Assembly: GCA_003996215.1 (NCBI GenBank)
Contig: QJPP01007217.1
Location: 248,001 to 312,000 of the forward strand
From: Jaltomata sinuosa
Taxonomy: Eukaryota > Streptophyta > Magnoliopsida > Solanales > Solanaceae
Direction: 5' to 3'
DNA length: 64,000 nt
Shown: positions 46,766-59,093 of the stretch, in pieces
Layout: every line of letters begins with the position of its first letter
How positions within the stretch are numbered: the stretch's first letter is position 1
Program-made: the position numbers and the translations under genes
Notes under the pieces: generated by a model
Seen by the model: only the letters and a program-made list of their open reading frames with translations
Databases searched by the model: none
What the model was told of the DNA's origin: nothing

Positions 46766-49700
46766 TGATTAACAAGGCACATGACAATATTTCCAAAATA
46801 CAAATCCTTAAGTTTCCAACACTTACCTAAGAACATAACCAGTTTAAAATCAAATCCCAAAAAAAGTGGATCTTTTTCTTCTCTTCCTTTATATTTTTTT
46901 GAAGAGGTTACCATATTCTCCTTTTTTTTCTTCCTTTCTAATTGCATAATGTAAGATAATCCAAAATTTCTACATACAGATCCTGTAAAAACAAGCAACA
47001 ACTAGAAGAATATAACAACAAGTACAAGCCAGAACCAAAAAAGGTAACTTCTTTTTAGTTCTAATTGCACAATGCAAGACTACACAATTATACTATTCAT
47101 CTCCAATGACACTGAATTTCATCAGGAAACTAAAAGGCATCAATATATATGCCTATGTGTGTGTACCAAAGAATCAACAACTCCCAACTCCTCAACTGTG
47201 TGAATCCCCTGTATCCACGCCGTTTCATTTGTACTTCCAATTTAGGGAAAAACTATTATCATCAAATATAATTCCTAAAAATTTCATTTTCCAGCAAATT
47301 GAAGAAACTACAAAACCCAAAATTCTAAACAAAATCAAAATCAAGAAGCAAAAAAAAGTAATTTAAATGAGAGAAATTGGAACATACCACACTGAAGAAA
47401 AGGCCAATTAATTCAAGAATAATCAAAGATCACAGCACTGTTAAAATCAAATAAAGAAACTAAATACGGCAATTTCAGGGAATATTATACCATAAACAAA
47501 ATTTCCAAGTCAAATTAGGAGAAAAAATAGTGAAAGAAAAAAGAAGCTTCGATTTTCAGACTGAAAGGTCAGTGAAAGTTGAATGTACCGATTTAACCCT
47601 TGTTCATATCACTATTAACGGATGTGACCTGTTCGGTGCTAATTGTACTTATATGTGTACAACGAGGCATTGATTATACCACGTGGATGACACGTGTTCA
47701 ACTGATACTTTTAATATTTTTTTCCTTTTTTCTCAAAAGATTTAATTTAGTTATTATGTTGTAATTGAATAGTGCAAACAAAAAAATGAAACTTTAAATT
47801 TACATATGAAGTTTTTCTCAAATATTGTGAATTATGGAATAGTAATTTTTTGTAATTATAACAATAAAATATCAGTGAAATCTCATGGTGAGTTCTGAAA
47901 ATAATAGAGTATACACAAATATTAATTTTATCTTATGAAAATAAAGAATCAAATCTCAATAATAACATATTCAATAAAATTTCATAAATATGATAGAGAA
48001 AGAATAAACTTGGTTCTTTTGTAATTGTTAAAGTGTACTAATTTTCTTGTCGTTTTAATGTTGATTTTAGCTCCTTCTCGTGGTGGTGACTTTTCAGTTA
48101 GTCATTAAATTCTTATTAATTCCTTAATGTTTGATTACTTTTAGTATTTGTTCTATATTAGTTTTACTTAGCATATCAAATTCTTAAAGTTGTTCGAAAT
48201 TTGAATTTTTATGCTTTGATCAAAATTAATGTGTTATCATTCTTGATTATTTGTAAAGTTGATCTTAACAAATTGTGTCACATACTTTTTAGTTAAAAAT
48301 TTATATTTTTTTCTTTTTTATTACATATTTTTATTTTTATTATTAAATATTTTTTAGATATATGATTGAAATTTCTTTGATGACAATTTTATCTTGATAA
48401 GTAAAATAACATTAATTTTATCGATTTTAATTCGTCAATGAAATCAAAAAGATAGATAGAAGGAGCTCTTCCAAACATGTATATTATTTTATTTAACGTC
48501 TTTTTTTTGGTTCAAATATAATTTGTCTATTGTGTAATTTATTTATTTCACTTAAAGTTTAATTACGTGAAACTCAACTTTATTTAAAAAACTTAGATTA
48601 AGGTGGGTAGGGTTGCGACCAATTAGAAAATAAAAAGAAAGGTTTAGAAGATTTACTTTTTCTTCTTGTTGAGTAAATTATAATGTATAAGTGATCTTAC
48701 CTAAAAAAAAATTATGTATTATGTAGAATATAACTATAAACATGTCTCAACGTAATAATATAAATATATTTTGATAATTTTTAAAATAATTTTTTACTTC
48801 TCATATTGTATCAGAGTTAAGATAAAAAATGTTATTTGAAAAAGAAAATTCAGTCAAATACTTGATTGTACGTTAAATTCTGGCGGCTTTCTATGATTAT
48901 TTTGTGTTGACTCTATAACTGTTAGTGTTATAGAAAAATCAATACCATTATGATATTTCACATTTCCCGTCGAGCAAATTTCAGTTATCTTATTGATTTA
49001 TTTTTTATATAATGATAATAGTGAAGGCTTTGATTGTGCGTCAAGTTAATCATTGAGAGCATATGGATTATTTTGATGACTTTCGAAACTTATTCTTCAT
49101 TTGTGTCGCTCACCTTGTTATTCCAGATCGATCCATGTAAATTTGATTATTTTACAGTCATTGAAACATTTTATTTAACATTATAATTATATTTTTTAGT
49201 CTTTTTCATTGTTTTAATAAAGTTTTGACTTTTTAAATTTTATTTCAACCATTTGAAGAGTGTGTAACCCTCCCAGACTCATATTAAAAAGTTTCATCAA
49301 TTTTTTTAGAATAATTTTTACTATTTTCAATCAGTACTTTTTGTATCAAATCCACTTTGTGACTCTTGCTAAACCTCTTTTTAATCTAACATATCATTTT
49401 AGATTGATATTTTTTGCTTTAAAAGGCAAAAGTACATGAATTGATATTTCAAGTCCTGTGATTATCTCAACATCTTTCATAAGAAGTTTAAAGTAATTAA
49501 TTTGGATTTGATTGATTGAGCTGTGGCTCAAGATGTTTACGATCAATTAATAAATAAAAAAATCAACTTAGATGATAAAGTTTGAGCACAATAGGAAAAA
49601 AGTGATTCAATTATATGTAGTCTCTTGTAGCGATTATTGCGTTCAAGTTGATGCACCTATTTCGTCCAATGCAAGCATGTTATTTAAGTTTGAAAAAATG

Positions 49701-50765
49701 CTAGTATTTTATGCACCAATGACATATTTTATTTTTATAACGTGATATTTCAAATGATTTTTTAAAAAAAATAACAACTGAGTATCTCTGTGTATGAGAC
49801 AAAAATAGCTTGGGCACGTGAACGAGTTGAATCAAGACACATGAAAAAATTATATGTGTAATTCAATGAACAACTGGACGAAAGTCAATAACAGGTCACG
49901 CGTCAGCTTGTCGAGGTGGCCAAAACACAAAATACACTGGATATCCATTATACCGAGTAGAATATCACACCAAATCAGAGAGACGAGACTTTAGAGCAAG
50001 GATCAACGAACCTTCACTAGTATGGACCTGTGAATAACGTCGTACATTACCATTTATTCATTAATGTCATTTAATTAATTATTTATCATACATTGTTAAA
50101 AGGTTAATGCACAATAATCAATTCCTCAAGAGCTATCCCTATATAAGCTATATAATGATCACCATGTACGTATACATATACTGTTTAATCGTACAATTTT
50201 ATTATTATTTCAGTTTTACTCAATGAATTTATTAATTGCGACTACGATTCATTCATACGAATCATCAGGCTCCAATCAACTCATACTACATCAATCTTTA
50301 CACTTTATTTTTCATATTATTCATTATTTTGCTATATATATATATATATATATATAACTAATTTGATCATTTTATCATTAAAATCTCACTTACAAATTCA
50401 ATTATACCTTTTTTAAGATAAACAATCTACTTACTTAGAATAAATACATATAATCATGAAGGAATTTGGAAATTAATTTCAATTAATGCTAGTGTTGCTT
50501 AGACCTTGTGAGAAGTAAGAAATCATCACTAAGATGCGTACCTAAATTATAATATCAAACCTTATTTTAGAACTAAATATTCTACACAATACATAATACT
50601 GTAATTAATACTACTAATACCTTTCTATGCGGTACAAGTATGTAACAATCTTTAGGTAAAGAAGAAACTCTTGGGACTTCCTGATAACTCCGGCAGACAA
50701 TTCCACTATTGAACTACCGCCGGCAACCACTACTTTAGTTCCGATCAGATCCCGGAGAATAGCAA
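46766..50765. other. AT-rich intergenic region between the methyltransferase and FTA genes
   Basis: About 4 kb with no conserved frame. The part at about 47385-47600, read on the minus strand, could be an untranslated first exon of the methyltransferase gene. The rest is very AT-rich, with a (TA)n run at 50333-50356. The FTA promoter should lie just before 50766. Confidence 0.5.
50333..50356. repeat. (TA)n microsatellite
   Basis: Twelve TA dinucleotides, about 400 bp upstream of the FTA start codon. Confidence 0.9.
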
Positions 50766-53700
50766 ATGGATTCTGGTGAAGAGAAGAGAAGGCGAATTCC
50801 TTTCAAGGATAGGCCCGATTGGGCCGATGTAAAGCCCGTTCCACAAGACGACGGGCCCTGTCCGGTGGTTCCCATAGCCTACACGGAAGACTTCTCTGAA
50901 ACCATGGACTATTTCAGGGCAATCTACATAGCTGACGAGCGATCTCCACGCGCCCTCCAGCTTACTGCTGAAGCTATTCAGCTAAACCCTGGAAATTACA
51001 CTGTAAGTCTCTAACTATTCAGCGATCTCTTCTTTACGTTCTCTCGTTTGGATTTCCTTGATGGAGTATTTTTGTCAAGTTTAGTGGGATTATTTTGGTA
51101 TATAATTGAAATTTTCGTGTGTAAAAGTGGAAAAATTGCACAGTTGGTGTGGAGTTTTAATTTGAACTTAAAATGGAAGTTTGTGAGATAATTGGATTGG
51201 AATATGTATACTTCATTGAGGCTCTAGGATGCTTTAGAACCCTGGGTTTAAACCAGGTTTTAGCTGTATATAATTGGAATATTCGTGTATAAAAATGGAG
51301 AAATTGCATAGTTGGTGTAGAGTTTAAATTTGGACTTAAAATGGATTTATGTGAGATAATTGGATTGGAATCCATATACTTCATTGAGGCTCTAGGATGC
51401 TTTAGAACCCTGACATTTTATATGGGTTTAAACCAGGTTTTAGCTGTATATAATTGGAATATTTTGTATAAAAATGGAAAAATTGCATAGTTGGTGTAGA
51501 GTTTTAATTTGAACTTAAACTGGAAGTTTGTGAGATAATTGGATTGGAATACGTATACTTCATTGAGGCTCTAGGATGCTTTAGAACCCTGATATTTTAT
51601 ATGGGTTTAAACCAGGTTTTAGCTGTATATCTAAGTCTATCTATACCTTTTTCTTTCTCATACACACACAAACTATATATGGACACACTTAGTGAGACAC
51701 ATGCATATAGGGTTCGAGCCAGGAGCTGTTGTTCTTTGGGTTCTCTATATTAGTTTTTTCACAAATACGTGTAAATGCATCCATATATGGTGCACACTAG
51801 TGACATACATATAATGGTTCAGGCCCGAAGCTGTGGGTTATGCAGAACTCACAGTGGACCTGCCACTGATTTAAACTCCCGTGTTTGACTGTGAAGCTTG
51901 ATTTGGATGAACCCTTAGCTTGTTTAGTTGTCTTGGGGCATGGTGGTCAGGGCAGGGCTAGGATGTTCTTTTGTAGACTATATTGTACTACAGAGTTGTT
52001 AGTTAATGGTTACTTTTTCATGTTTAGGTATGGCAATTCAGGCGTGTTGTGCTGGAGGCATTGGGTGTTGATTTACACGAAGAACTGAAGTTTGTTGATC
52101 GCGTTGCTGGGGAGAACGCCAAAAATTATCAAATATGGTAAGTTGAAAATTCCATACAGGTCCCTGCTAAAGTAAAGGTGATGTAAAGTAAATACTTTGT
52201 TGACAAGTGACTGGTATCACGAATCCAAGGTTAATGGATATAACATGGAGGACCTGCTTTAAGCTGATGGGATTAGACAGTGGGTGAGCTTTCAACAAAC
52301 AGATCCACCATTATAACATATAAAGCAAAAAACCGATATGCAGACACCTGATTACTGAGTTGTGATTGTCCATCATGTGCTAGAGAGAGGGAAATTATGA
52401 ATTAGTGGTGAATTAGTCAATTTAAGTTAGTGCTCTGGAAGTCCATTCTTTTAGAAATGAAAATTAATGGTTCTAGCACAAGAGCGAACGGTCTTCATTG
52501 GGCTGAGAGACAAGATGATGCATGCACCTTTTCTATGAGATTTGCATGTTTCAAAGAAATTGCAGATCTTTATGAAACATACCTGATTTACATTCTTGGA
52601 GTAAATAATGTTTTAGTAAACAATCACTAGAGAAATATCACTGCATAAACTGTCAGTGGAGTGAAACTGTTTTCCGCAGAAATTGTCAGCATGAAAAGTC
52701 CAAATTTTGTAGATAACAATTGGAACTCTGTCATTGACAAGGGCAATCTTGCTTATTAAAGATTATTAAACTCACTTATCTTGCAGTGGATATCGGGTTC
52801 TTGAATGATGTATATACCCTTGAGTTAGTACACTGCCTTGGCATCACTTGAAACATTATTGATAGTGATTATGAGTAAATGTATGGATTCTTTGGTGAGT
52901 GTTAAAATTCACAGCTGGGCCCTGGCTATACCAATTTGACATATTTTTCAATGAGATGACATGAATAATTATGATCTAGGATTTTTGTTCAATAAGCCAT
53001 CTTCCTTTTCCACTAGGGACATATAATCAATGCCAAACTTCCTGTAATTTTTCTTGCCCAATATCAAGAGAAAGGGTTTTAAGGGTGCAAAGTATTATAA
53101 AGTAGATTGCTCCACCTATATTCCTTATTCCTTAATGACATTAAGGTTCTAACAAGGTGTTAGGTATTGCAAAGATGATAATCCTTTGTTTGTATTTCTT
53201 GGCTATACATGACTTTGACTTGGGGAAACTAGAAAATGTGTTATTAGTCTCAAAAAAAATGTGTGCCATTTAGCTTCAAAAAAATGTGTGCCATTTAATA
53301 ATATGCATAGATGAGTTTCCTCTATTCCTTTACCATCACCATGTTCAATTGTTTTTTCTGTGTGTGTTTAGAATGAGCCCGTTTGGCATAACTAATTCAA
53401 AGTAGCTGTTAAGCATTATGAAATTGTTCTATAAATAAGCAATTATGTGTTTGGGTAGAAGTGTTGAATTTGATAGTAAGCAGTTAATGTGTTCGGTAAA
53501 AAGTGTGGATAAACACGTTTTTGTCAAAAAGACTAGAATATCCTTAAAGTTATGTATAAAAAAAGTATCTCTACAAGGAGAATGACGAAAATGGATGGAG
53601 AGAGAGTTAAAGGGTTTTGTTTCGAGAAATGCATTTCAAGAATTATAAAAAATATTACGGATAAAATAATAAAAACTTGGTAATAGAAGTGCTTATAAGC

Positions 53701-56700
53701 CTGATAAATCGCATGTTGGGAGTGACCAACTTATGATTTTTGGTCTGGCTTATACGCACTTGCAGATAAGCCAAAGAGTGCTTATAAGCTGGGTTGACCA
53801 GATTATAAAATTATGCAAACACCCTCAATATCTTTTAAAGAAGAAAGTGAAAATTTTCGCTTGTTCCATTGTGCTTGGATGAAATGAGCGTTCTTTGGCA
53901 TCCTAGGATGCTAAGCTGAATGGGGTCTAAGCTATCATGCTTGGCTTGACCTTGACTTATTACTTTTGCTTTGTCAGCCAACCAAGGCTCATAATTATTT
54001 TCCTTTTCAAAGCTAAACCTTAAGTTTAAATTTGATTTTTGTTTTTTAAAATATTTTTTGAAGTTAATTTGGGGGAAGTACCATTCTCCCGTGTTAATTG
54101 TCTTTTTCAATTTTGAATTGTCCCACATGTTTTTCACTTTTGTAACATAAATTCTTGTGACCTAATGTACACTTGCATGTTGTCCATGTCTCAATATTTG
54201 CTAGGAGTTTGTTAGTCTGTTTAGAGATTTGTATGACATATGACTTTCTTTTACCTTTTTCAGTATCTATGTGTCTGCATATTATACTTGAGTCCATTAT
54301 AACCTTAACAGAAAAAGGGAAAGTTTTTCCTCCATAAGTTATTCTTTATCTGTTGAATTCTTTATTTATATCTAATTGTAAATATGCGCACGGTGGTCGG
54401 AATTCTTCATTATAGAAATTTACAGGCATCATAGACGGTGGCTTGCTGAGAAGCTGGGAGCTGATGCTGTGACAAGTGAGCTAGAATGCACCAAGAAAAT
54501 ATTTTCTCAGGATGCAAAGAATTATCATGCTTGGTCCCATCGGCAGGTTGTCTTTCTATCCCTATTCTTTTGTTTCGAAAAAGTAATGACATTGCCTGTT
54601 TGAAAAAGCTCTTTTGCATGAGTTGTGTTTCATGGTACTAAAATCATGTATAGATTTCAAGTTCATGAATTGAGCCAGATCCTAGATAGAATTGACAAGA
54701 TACTAAGGTCAAAATAGGGTGACTTAGGATCATATTAAATGTTAGGATGTTAGGATCCCACACATGCCATGACAATTCTTACATTTTCTTTGGATTCTTG
54801 CTTTGGTGTCGCTTAATAAACATCTTTCATGTAATTAATCCCAATTATATTTTGCCCTGTAACAGTGTTGTCAAAGGCGAAATAACTTTAAAAAGCCCCA
54901 AACTCTCCTTGGACTTCACAAGTAGAGTGTAATAAAAAATGGGCTTTAATATAAAAAAAGTGCAAATGATGAAATATATAATGCAAGAAAAACTTATTAT
55001 AAGCATGAACAACACTTCTTAAAGAAAAAACGTAAAAAAATCGAATAAAATAAATGAATGAAAAAATAAATCAATTTCAATGTCCATTTAAATTTCTGTT
55101 TCAGATGCAAAAATACAGTTCTGAGTTTTTGATTTGGGAGTAGATCTAGTTTTCTTGTGTTAAGTTCCTTATTTCCTTTAACCAAGGGTGTGACCTAGTG
55201 GTCAATGAAGTCGGTGCAAATCTGGGAGACTAGGGTTCAAATCCCATTTATTTTTTCCAATCTGCCTAAACCTTGGTATACAGTTATCAGGTACTTCGTG
55301 ATATTACCTTTATCAAAAATAAAAAAATAAAAAAATCAGGTACTTTGTTGGTGGGAGTGTGATGTAGCAGGTACCTGATGGAATTGTCAAGCTGCGCGCA
55401 AGCTGGCCCAAACACCATTGTTATCAAAAATAGAAAAAAATCCTTATTTCCTTTTCCTAGTTACTTACCAAGTCACTATCATTGCTTTGACAATTAATTT
55501 ATCAGTTTGCCAGCTATATATATTGAGTAGTGTCACTATCTTCAAGAGCCAGAGGTGGCTGCCTTTGTGCTTGCATTGTAGAGTCGCTTAAGCGAGACGA
55601 AGAATTAGGCCTGCGCTGTACATAGCTCATTGTTTAAGCGCTTTACATGAACCCTTAACAACACACCCGTAAAAGCATAAACAATAGGGATGTACCATCA
55701 AAATGTTACTTAATCTCCACTTGTGGGCATGCTTCTTCAGTTACTAAACAATTTCAATTATACCTCAAAGTCCATTTCCAGTCAAACCAAGATGGCAGAA
55801 CTTAGATAGACAAAGGGAGTAATTAGCTTTATCTATTCTTGGGAGTATCTTATAACTCTGTCGTCTAACCTGGTACCTGCGAAAGGTGATCTTGGATCCT
55901 GCCTTTGATAACGTTGGACTAGTATTTGTTTCTTTATTTCATTAGCAAACCAGAAGACTGATATTTTTTCCTATTTATGCAGTGGGTCCTTCAAGCACTT
56001 GGCGGATGGGAAGATGAGCTTGCCTATTGTCAACAACTCCTTGAAGATGATATTTACAACAATTCTGCTTGGAATCAGGTAACGATTGAATTTTTTTTAA
56101 TGAGAAGAAATGATTCTTTTGATAGTAAATGAAGTTACAGAGAGCAACAAGATGTCCTCAGCTGACAGAATCAAAAGGTATAAGCAAAGAGATCTTCAAA
56201 CAAGAAGCATCTGCCAATCCCTTTGGAGGTTTGTTAAAACTATGCCAGAAAACGATTAGGATGCCAAAAAATGTGGAAGCTGAGTTCCGTTATGGAATAC
56301 TTGTGATATCCACAAGCAAAATAGAGCACAGAACTGGATGCATAATATTCTTCCATAAAACTTTAACTTCTTCACATGCCCCAAACCCTGAAATTATAAT
56401 GAGAAAGAAAGGACTTGTGGGGATGACACATAAGTTTCCATATTTGCAATAGCCTCCTTCAAGTTAATTTGCTAAAGGACAATGCATAAACAAATGCATG
56501 AGACTCATTACCGTGTTTGCTTGGTATACAGAAGCTACCCAACAAGCTCAATATATCTAATTGGATTGTAATGGTAGTAGTGATGCTTTTGTTTGACTTC
56601 ACTCTCATTTTACTCTAGAGCAACAACTACCTGCAAAATTTTCATTCTTTTTTCTTTTAATTATTTTAAATCTACTAGTAAATAATATCAGCATTCACTG

Positions 56701-57318
56701 ATATTTTCAAGGAGCTTACTTCTAACAAATGTTTTATGCTTGCTTCATAAAAAAAACTTCTATGCTTATCGGTTTAAATGGTTAAAAGGGTAAAAATCCT
56801 TTGTGAAGGTAGTGTAGCTCCTAACTTTACTTTGTTTCTTGCAGAGATACTTTGTCGTGACACGATCACCTCTACTAGGGGGCTTAGCGGCAATGAGGGA
56901 ATTGGAAGTGAATTACACAGTTCAAGCCATCAGAGCTAGTCCAGAGAATGAAAGTCCTTGGAGGTATCTTCGTGGTCTTTACAAGAATGATACACAATCT
57001 CTAATTGAGGATTCTCAAGTAGCGTCAGTACTTTTGGACGTCTTAACCTCCAAAAATAGTCATATGCATGCTCTGAGCTTGTTGTTGGATCTTCTCTGTC
57101 ATGGTTTTGAACCAAGCCAAGAATTGAAAAGTGCAGTAGATGTTCTTACTCCACAGTCATGCTCACCAGATTTAGCATTCACAAAGAGAATTTGTTCCAT
57201 CTTGGAACATGCTGATCCAATGAGAGTAAAATATTGGAATTGGCGCAAAAGCACAGTTCCTGTTCAATCAGCTCAATGTCAGAATACAGATAGGTTGGCT
57301 AATTTAAGTGTGCAATAA
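50766..57318 (+). CDS. FTA: Protein farnesyltransferase/geranylgeranyltransferase type I subunit alpha
   Basis: The alpha subunit common to farnesyltransferase and geranylgeranyltransferase I, which attach isoprenoids to CaaX cysteines in the cytosol; in Arabidopsis it is PLURIPETALA. Exons: 50766-51002, 52028-52137, 54426-54546, 55983-56078, 56845-57318; 1038 nt, 345 aa. The N-terminal part has [13 protein letters not shown] and the family signature [19 protein letters not shown]. Prenyltransferase-alpha helical repeats follow: [52 protein letters not shown] and [12 protein letters not shown]. The C-terminal helical region continues past them, so the protein looks complete. Intron 2 (2.3 kb) holds a MITE, intron 3 (1.4 kb) a SINE, and intron 1 a tandem repeat. 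The catalytic zinc site would be on the separate beta subunit. Confidence 0.95.
51101..51630 (+). repeat. Three-copy tandem repeat (about 170-180 bp unit) in FTA intron 1
   Basis: Units start at about 51101, 51269 and 51451. Each holds TATAATTGGAATATTCGTGT, GTTGGTGTAGAGTTT, GAGATAATTGGATTGGAAT, ACTTCATTGAGGCTCTAGGA and AAACCAGGTTTTAGCTGTAT. The 14-bp spacer tgacattttatatg is missing from the first unit, which explains the unequal periods. Confidence 0.9.
53375..53826. mobile_element. MITE with GTTTGGCATAA-type inverted termini (hAT-like) in FTA intron 2
   Basis: The left end GAGCCCGTTTGGCATAACT pairs with the right end read in reverse, GAGGGTGTTTGCATAATTT. The interior has TTATAAGC/GCTTATAA motifs often seen in these elements. 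A clean target duplication was not found, so the superfamily is a guess. Confidence 0.5.
55180..55440 (+). mobile_element. tRNA-derived SINE with 14-bp target duplication and an internal tail-like insert
   Basis: The head is ACCAAGGGTGTGACCTAGTGG with B-box GGTTCAAATCC; the body ends GCGCGCAAGCTGGCCCAAAC, ACCATTGTTATCAAAAA. It is flanked by the exact 14-bp repeat tccttatttccttt at 55166-55179 and 55441-55454. In the middle, a TTTATCAAAAATAAAAAAAT stretch like a SINE 3' end interrupts the body, and tcaggtactt is repeated on both sides of it. It lies in FTA intron 3. Confidence 0.88.
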
Positions 57319-59093
57319 TGATGACTTTTGAGAATATTCTACTGGTGTTGTACCAATATGCAGACTTGCATTTAAGGTGATCCTTCGGGCACATGTGCTG
57401 GGAAGTAACTGAATATTACGAAGAACTGAAAATCTATGATTGGCAACATTTTGCTTCTCAAAAGAGGTCACTTTCGATGACTTTTTGTACTGGCTTGAGT
57501 TTGGGCCCTGCTATGTTTTGTAAGTTTGGATGCATAGCTTATTGATACTATTGGCGACTTAATACTCTGGTGGAAGGCTGGTAACATATGTAATTTACTA
57601 CTTCCTTATCGAGTTAGATCTTGAAAATTTTAGTAGGTGTACTTTAATGAAGCATACATTAATGTGAGAGAGTTGCATTCTCCATCTGTCTTTATCAAAG
57701 ATACTAAAAAATATGACCGGTGGAGGAATACAGCTCATCTCACTATTAAATACAATTACCTTTTTTAAAAAATTGCTATACTAACAAAATAAAAAACTAA
57801 AGCCTGAAAAAATGAATACAAGTTGAACCTCTGAGTTCTTTTGCACGTTTGTGGACAATATCTAGACTTAAGTGGGCGTTTGGCCATGGAATTTTTTTAC
57901 TTTTTTCCGGAGTTGAATTCCGAAAATGGTGTTTGGCCATGAAAATTTGGAAAATTCCGGAATTCAACTTCACTTTTTTCACTTCTCTCACAAAAAGTCA
58001 AAAACAACTCCAATTTATATTTATGGCCAAACACAACTTCAACTCCAACTCCAACTTGGTATTTGGTTCTCATGGCCAAACGGCCTCTTATGTGGATGCA
58101 AACTAGTTGAAGCAAATATTATGAAAGATGAAAAATAATTGTCAACATTTTAAGAGGACTTGGTAAGAGAAATAATTTTCAACCTTTATAATAGTTTGAA
58201 TCCAGGTAGTTATTAGTCGTCGTGATTCACGAGCAACAAATATGTTAGAGTTTCCTTTGAACTAGGAGAATATATTAGTTTTCTCATTCATTCTTAGTTC
58301 TTTAGATATTAATACCACACTTGAATTGCTAAAAACATGTGAAGTCTATGACTAATTCAATAATGCAAGTTTCATAAGAGGACCGGAGCAGGCTACCATG
58401 AGACAAAAGATTCTTCTAAAGATATCCGATTCAGAACTCTTATATGTTCAAGGTTCAATATTGAAATAATTTCAGAAGTTTCCCATGACTTTATCCATGT
58501 CAACACTAGCCATTTGAGGAGAACGTTAGTAACATTTTGAAAATTTTAGTAATTGATGCGAAGACATTCTCATAGGATATCCTTGTACTAATCAAAATAA
58601 AATTGATGGGCCTCATCAAAGTTCTTTAATTTAGCCCTTCGATACTCACCCTCCAGGCCTCCACAACGGAAAAAAAGAAAAGGAAAGACTGAAAGGATTT
58701 ACATTTGGAATATATTGTTCATCCAGAATTTGAAGAGGCAAATAGTATCAATCCAAAATATTGATAGCTTGGAAGAACTTTCCCTTGATATCAAACCAAA
58801 ACATGATCATACTCCCTCCATATTGTAGGATAGTGAAGTGAACTGTACAAAATGGATCTAATGTTACAATATGTACGTTGTGAGTGTTTCATCTTATCCA
58901 CATCCTCCCACCAAACAAAACCAATAGCTTTTTCTTTCCAGCCCATCAAAAGAGAAAGAAAAAGCATGGACATTTACATGGCCAACACAAAATATGAGCT
59001 ACGAGCACAGAATTTGTCTCACTCGGGTTAAAAATGACAATGTTATGGGAGAAATGACTGAGGAAACTAAACTTGTTGAAATTCCAGGAAGTG
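57319..59093. other. Convergent 3' flanks of FTA and NTH1
   Basis: This contains the 3' untranslated regions of both genes and the small MITE at 57874-58086. No additional gene is recognised. Confidence 0.6.
57874..58086. mobile_element. Small foldback MITE with GGSCGTTTGGCCATG termini
   Basis: The left end GGGCGTTTGGCCATGGAATT and the right end read in reverse, AGGCCGTTTGGCCATGAGAA, form inverted repeats. Internal copies of TTTGGCCATGAAAA and TATGGCCAAACACA extend the foldback. It is about 213 bp and non-coding. The target duplication is unclear. Confidence 0.65.

Noticed and set aside
46615..47001. 128-aa minus-strand frame
   Set aside because: Its C-terminal part is antisense to the SINE at 46544-46747 and the rest is low-complexity; no recognisable protein.
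56129..56452. 107-aa plus-strand frame in FTA intron 4
   Set aside because: It is not joined to FTA exons in phase and no domain is recognised. It might be an old repeat fragment, but I cannot name it.
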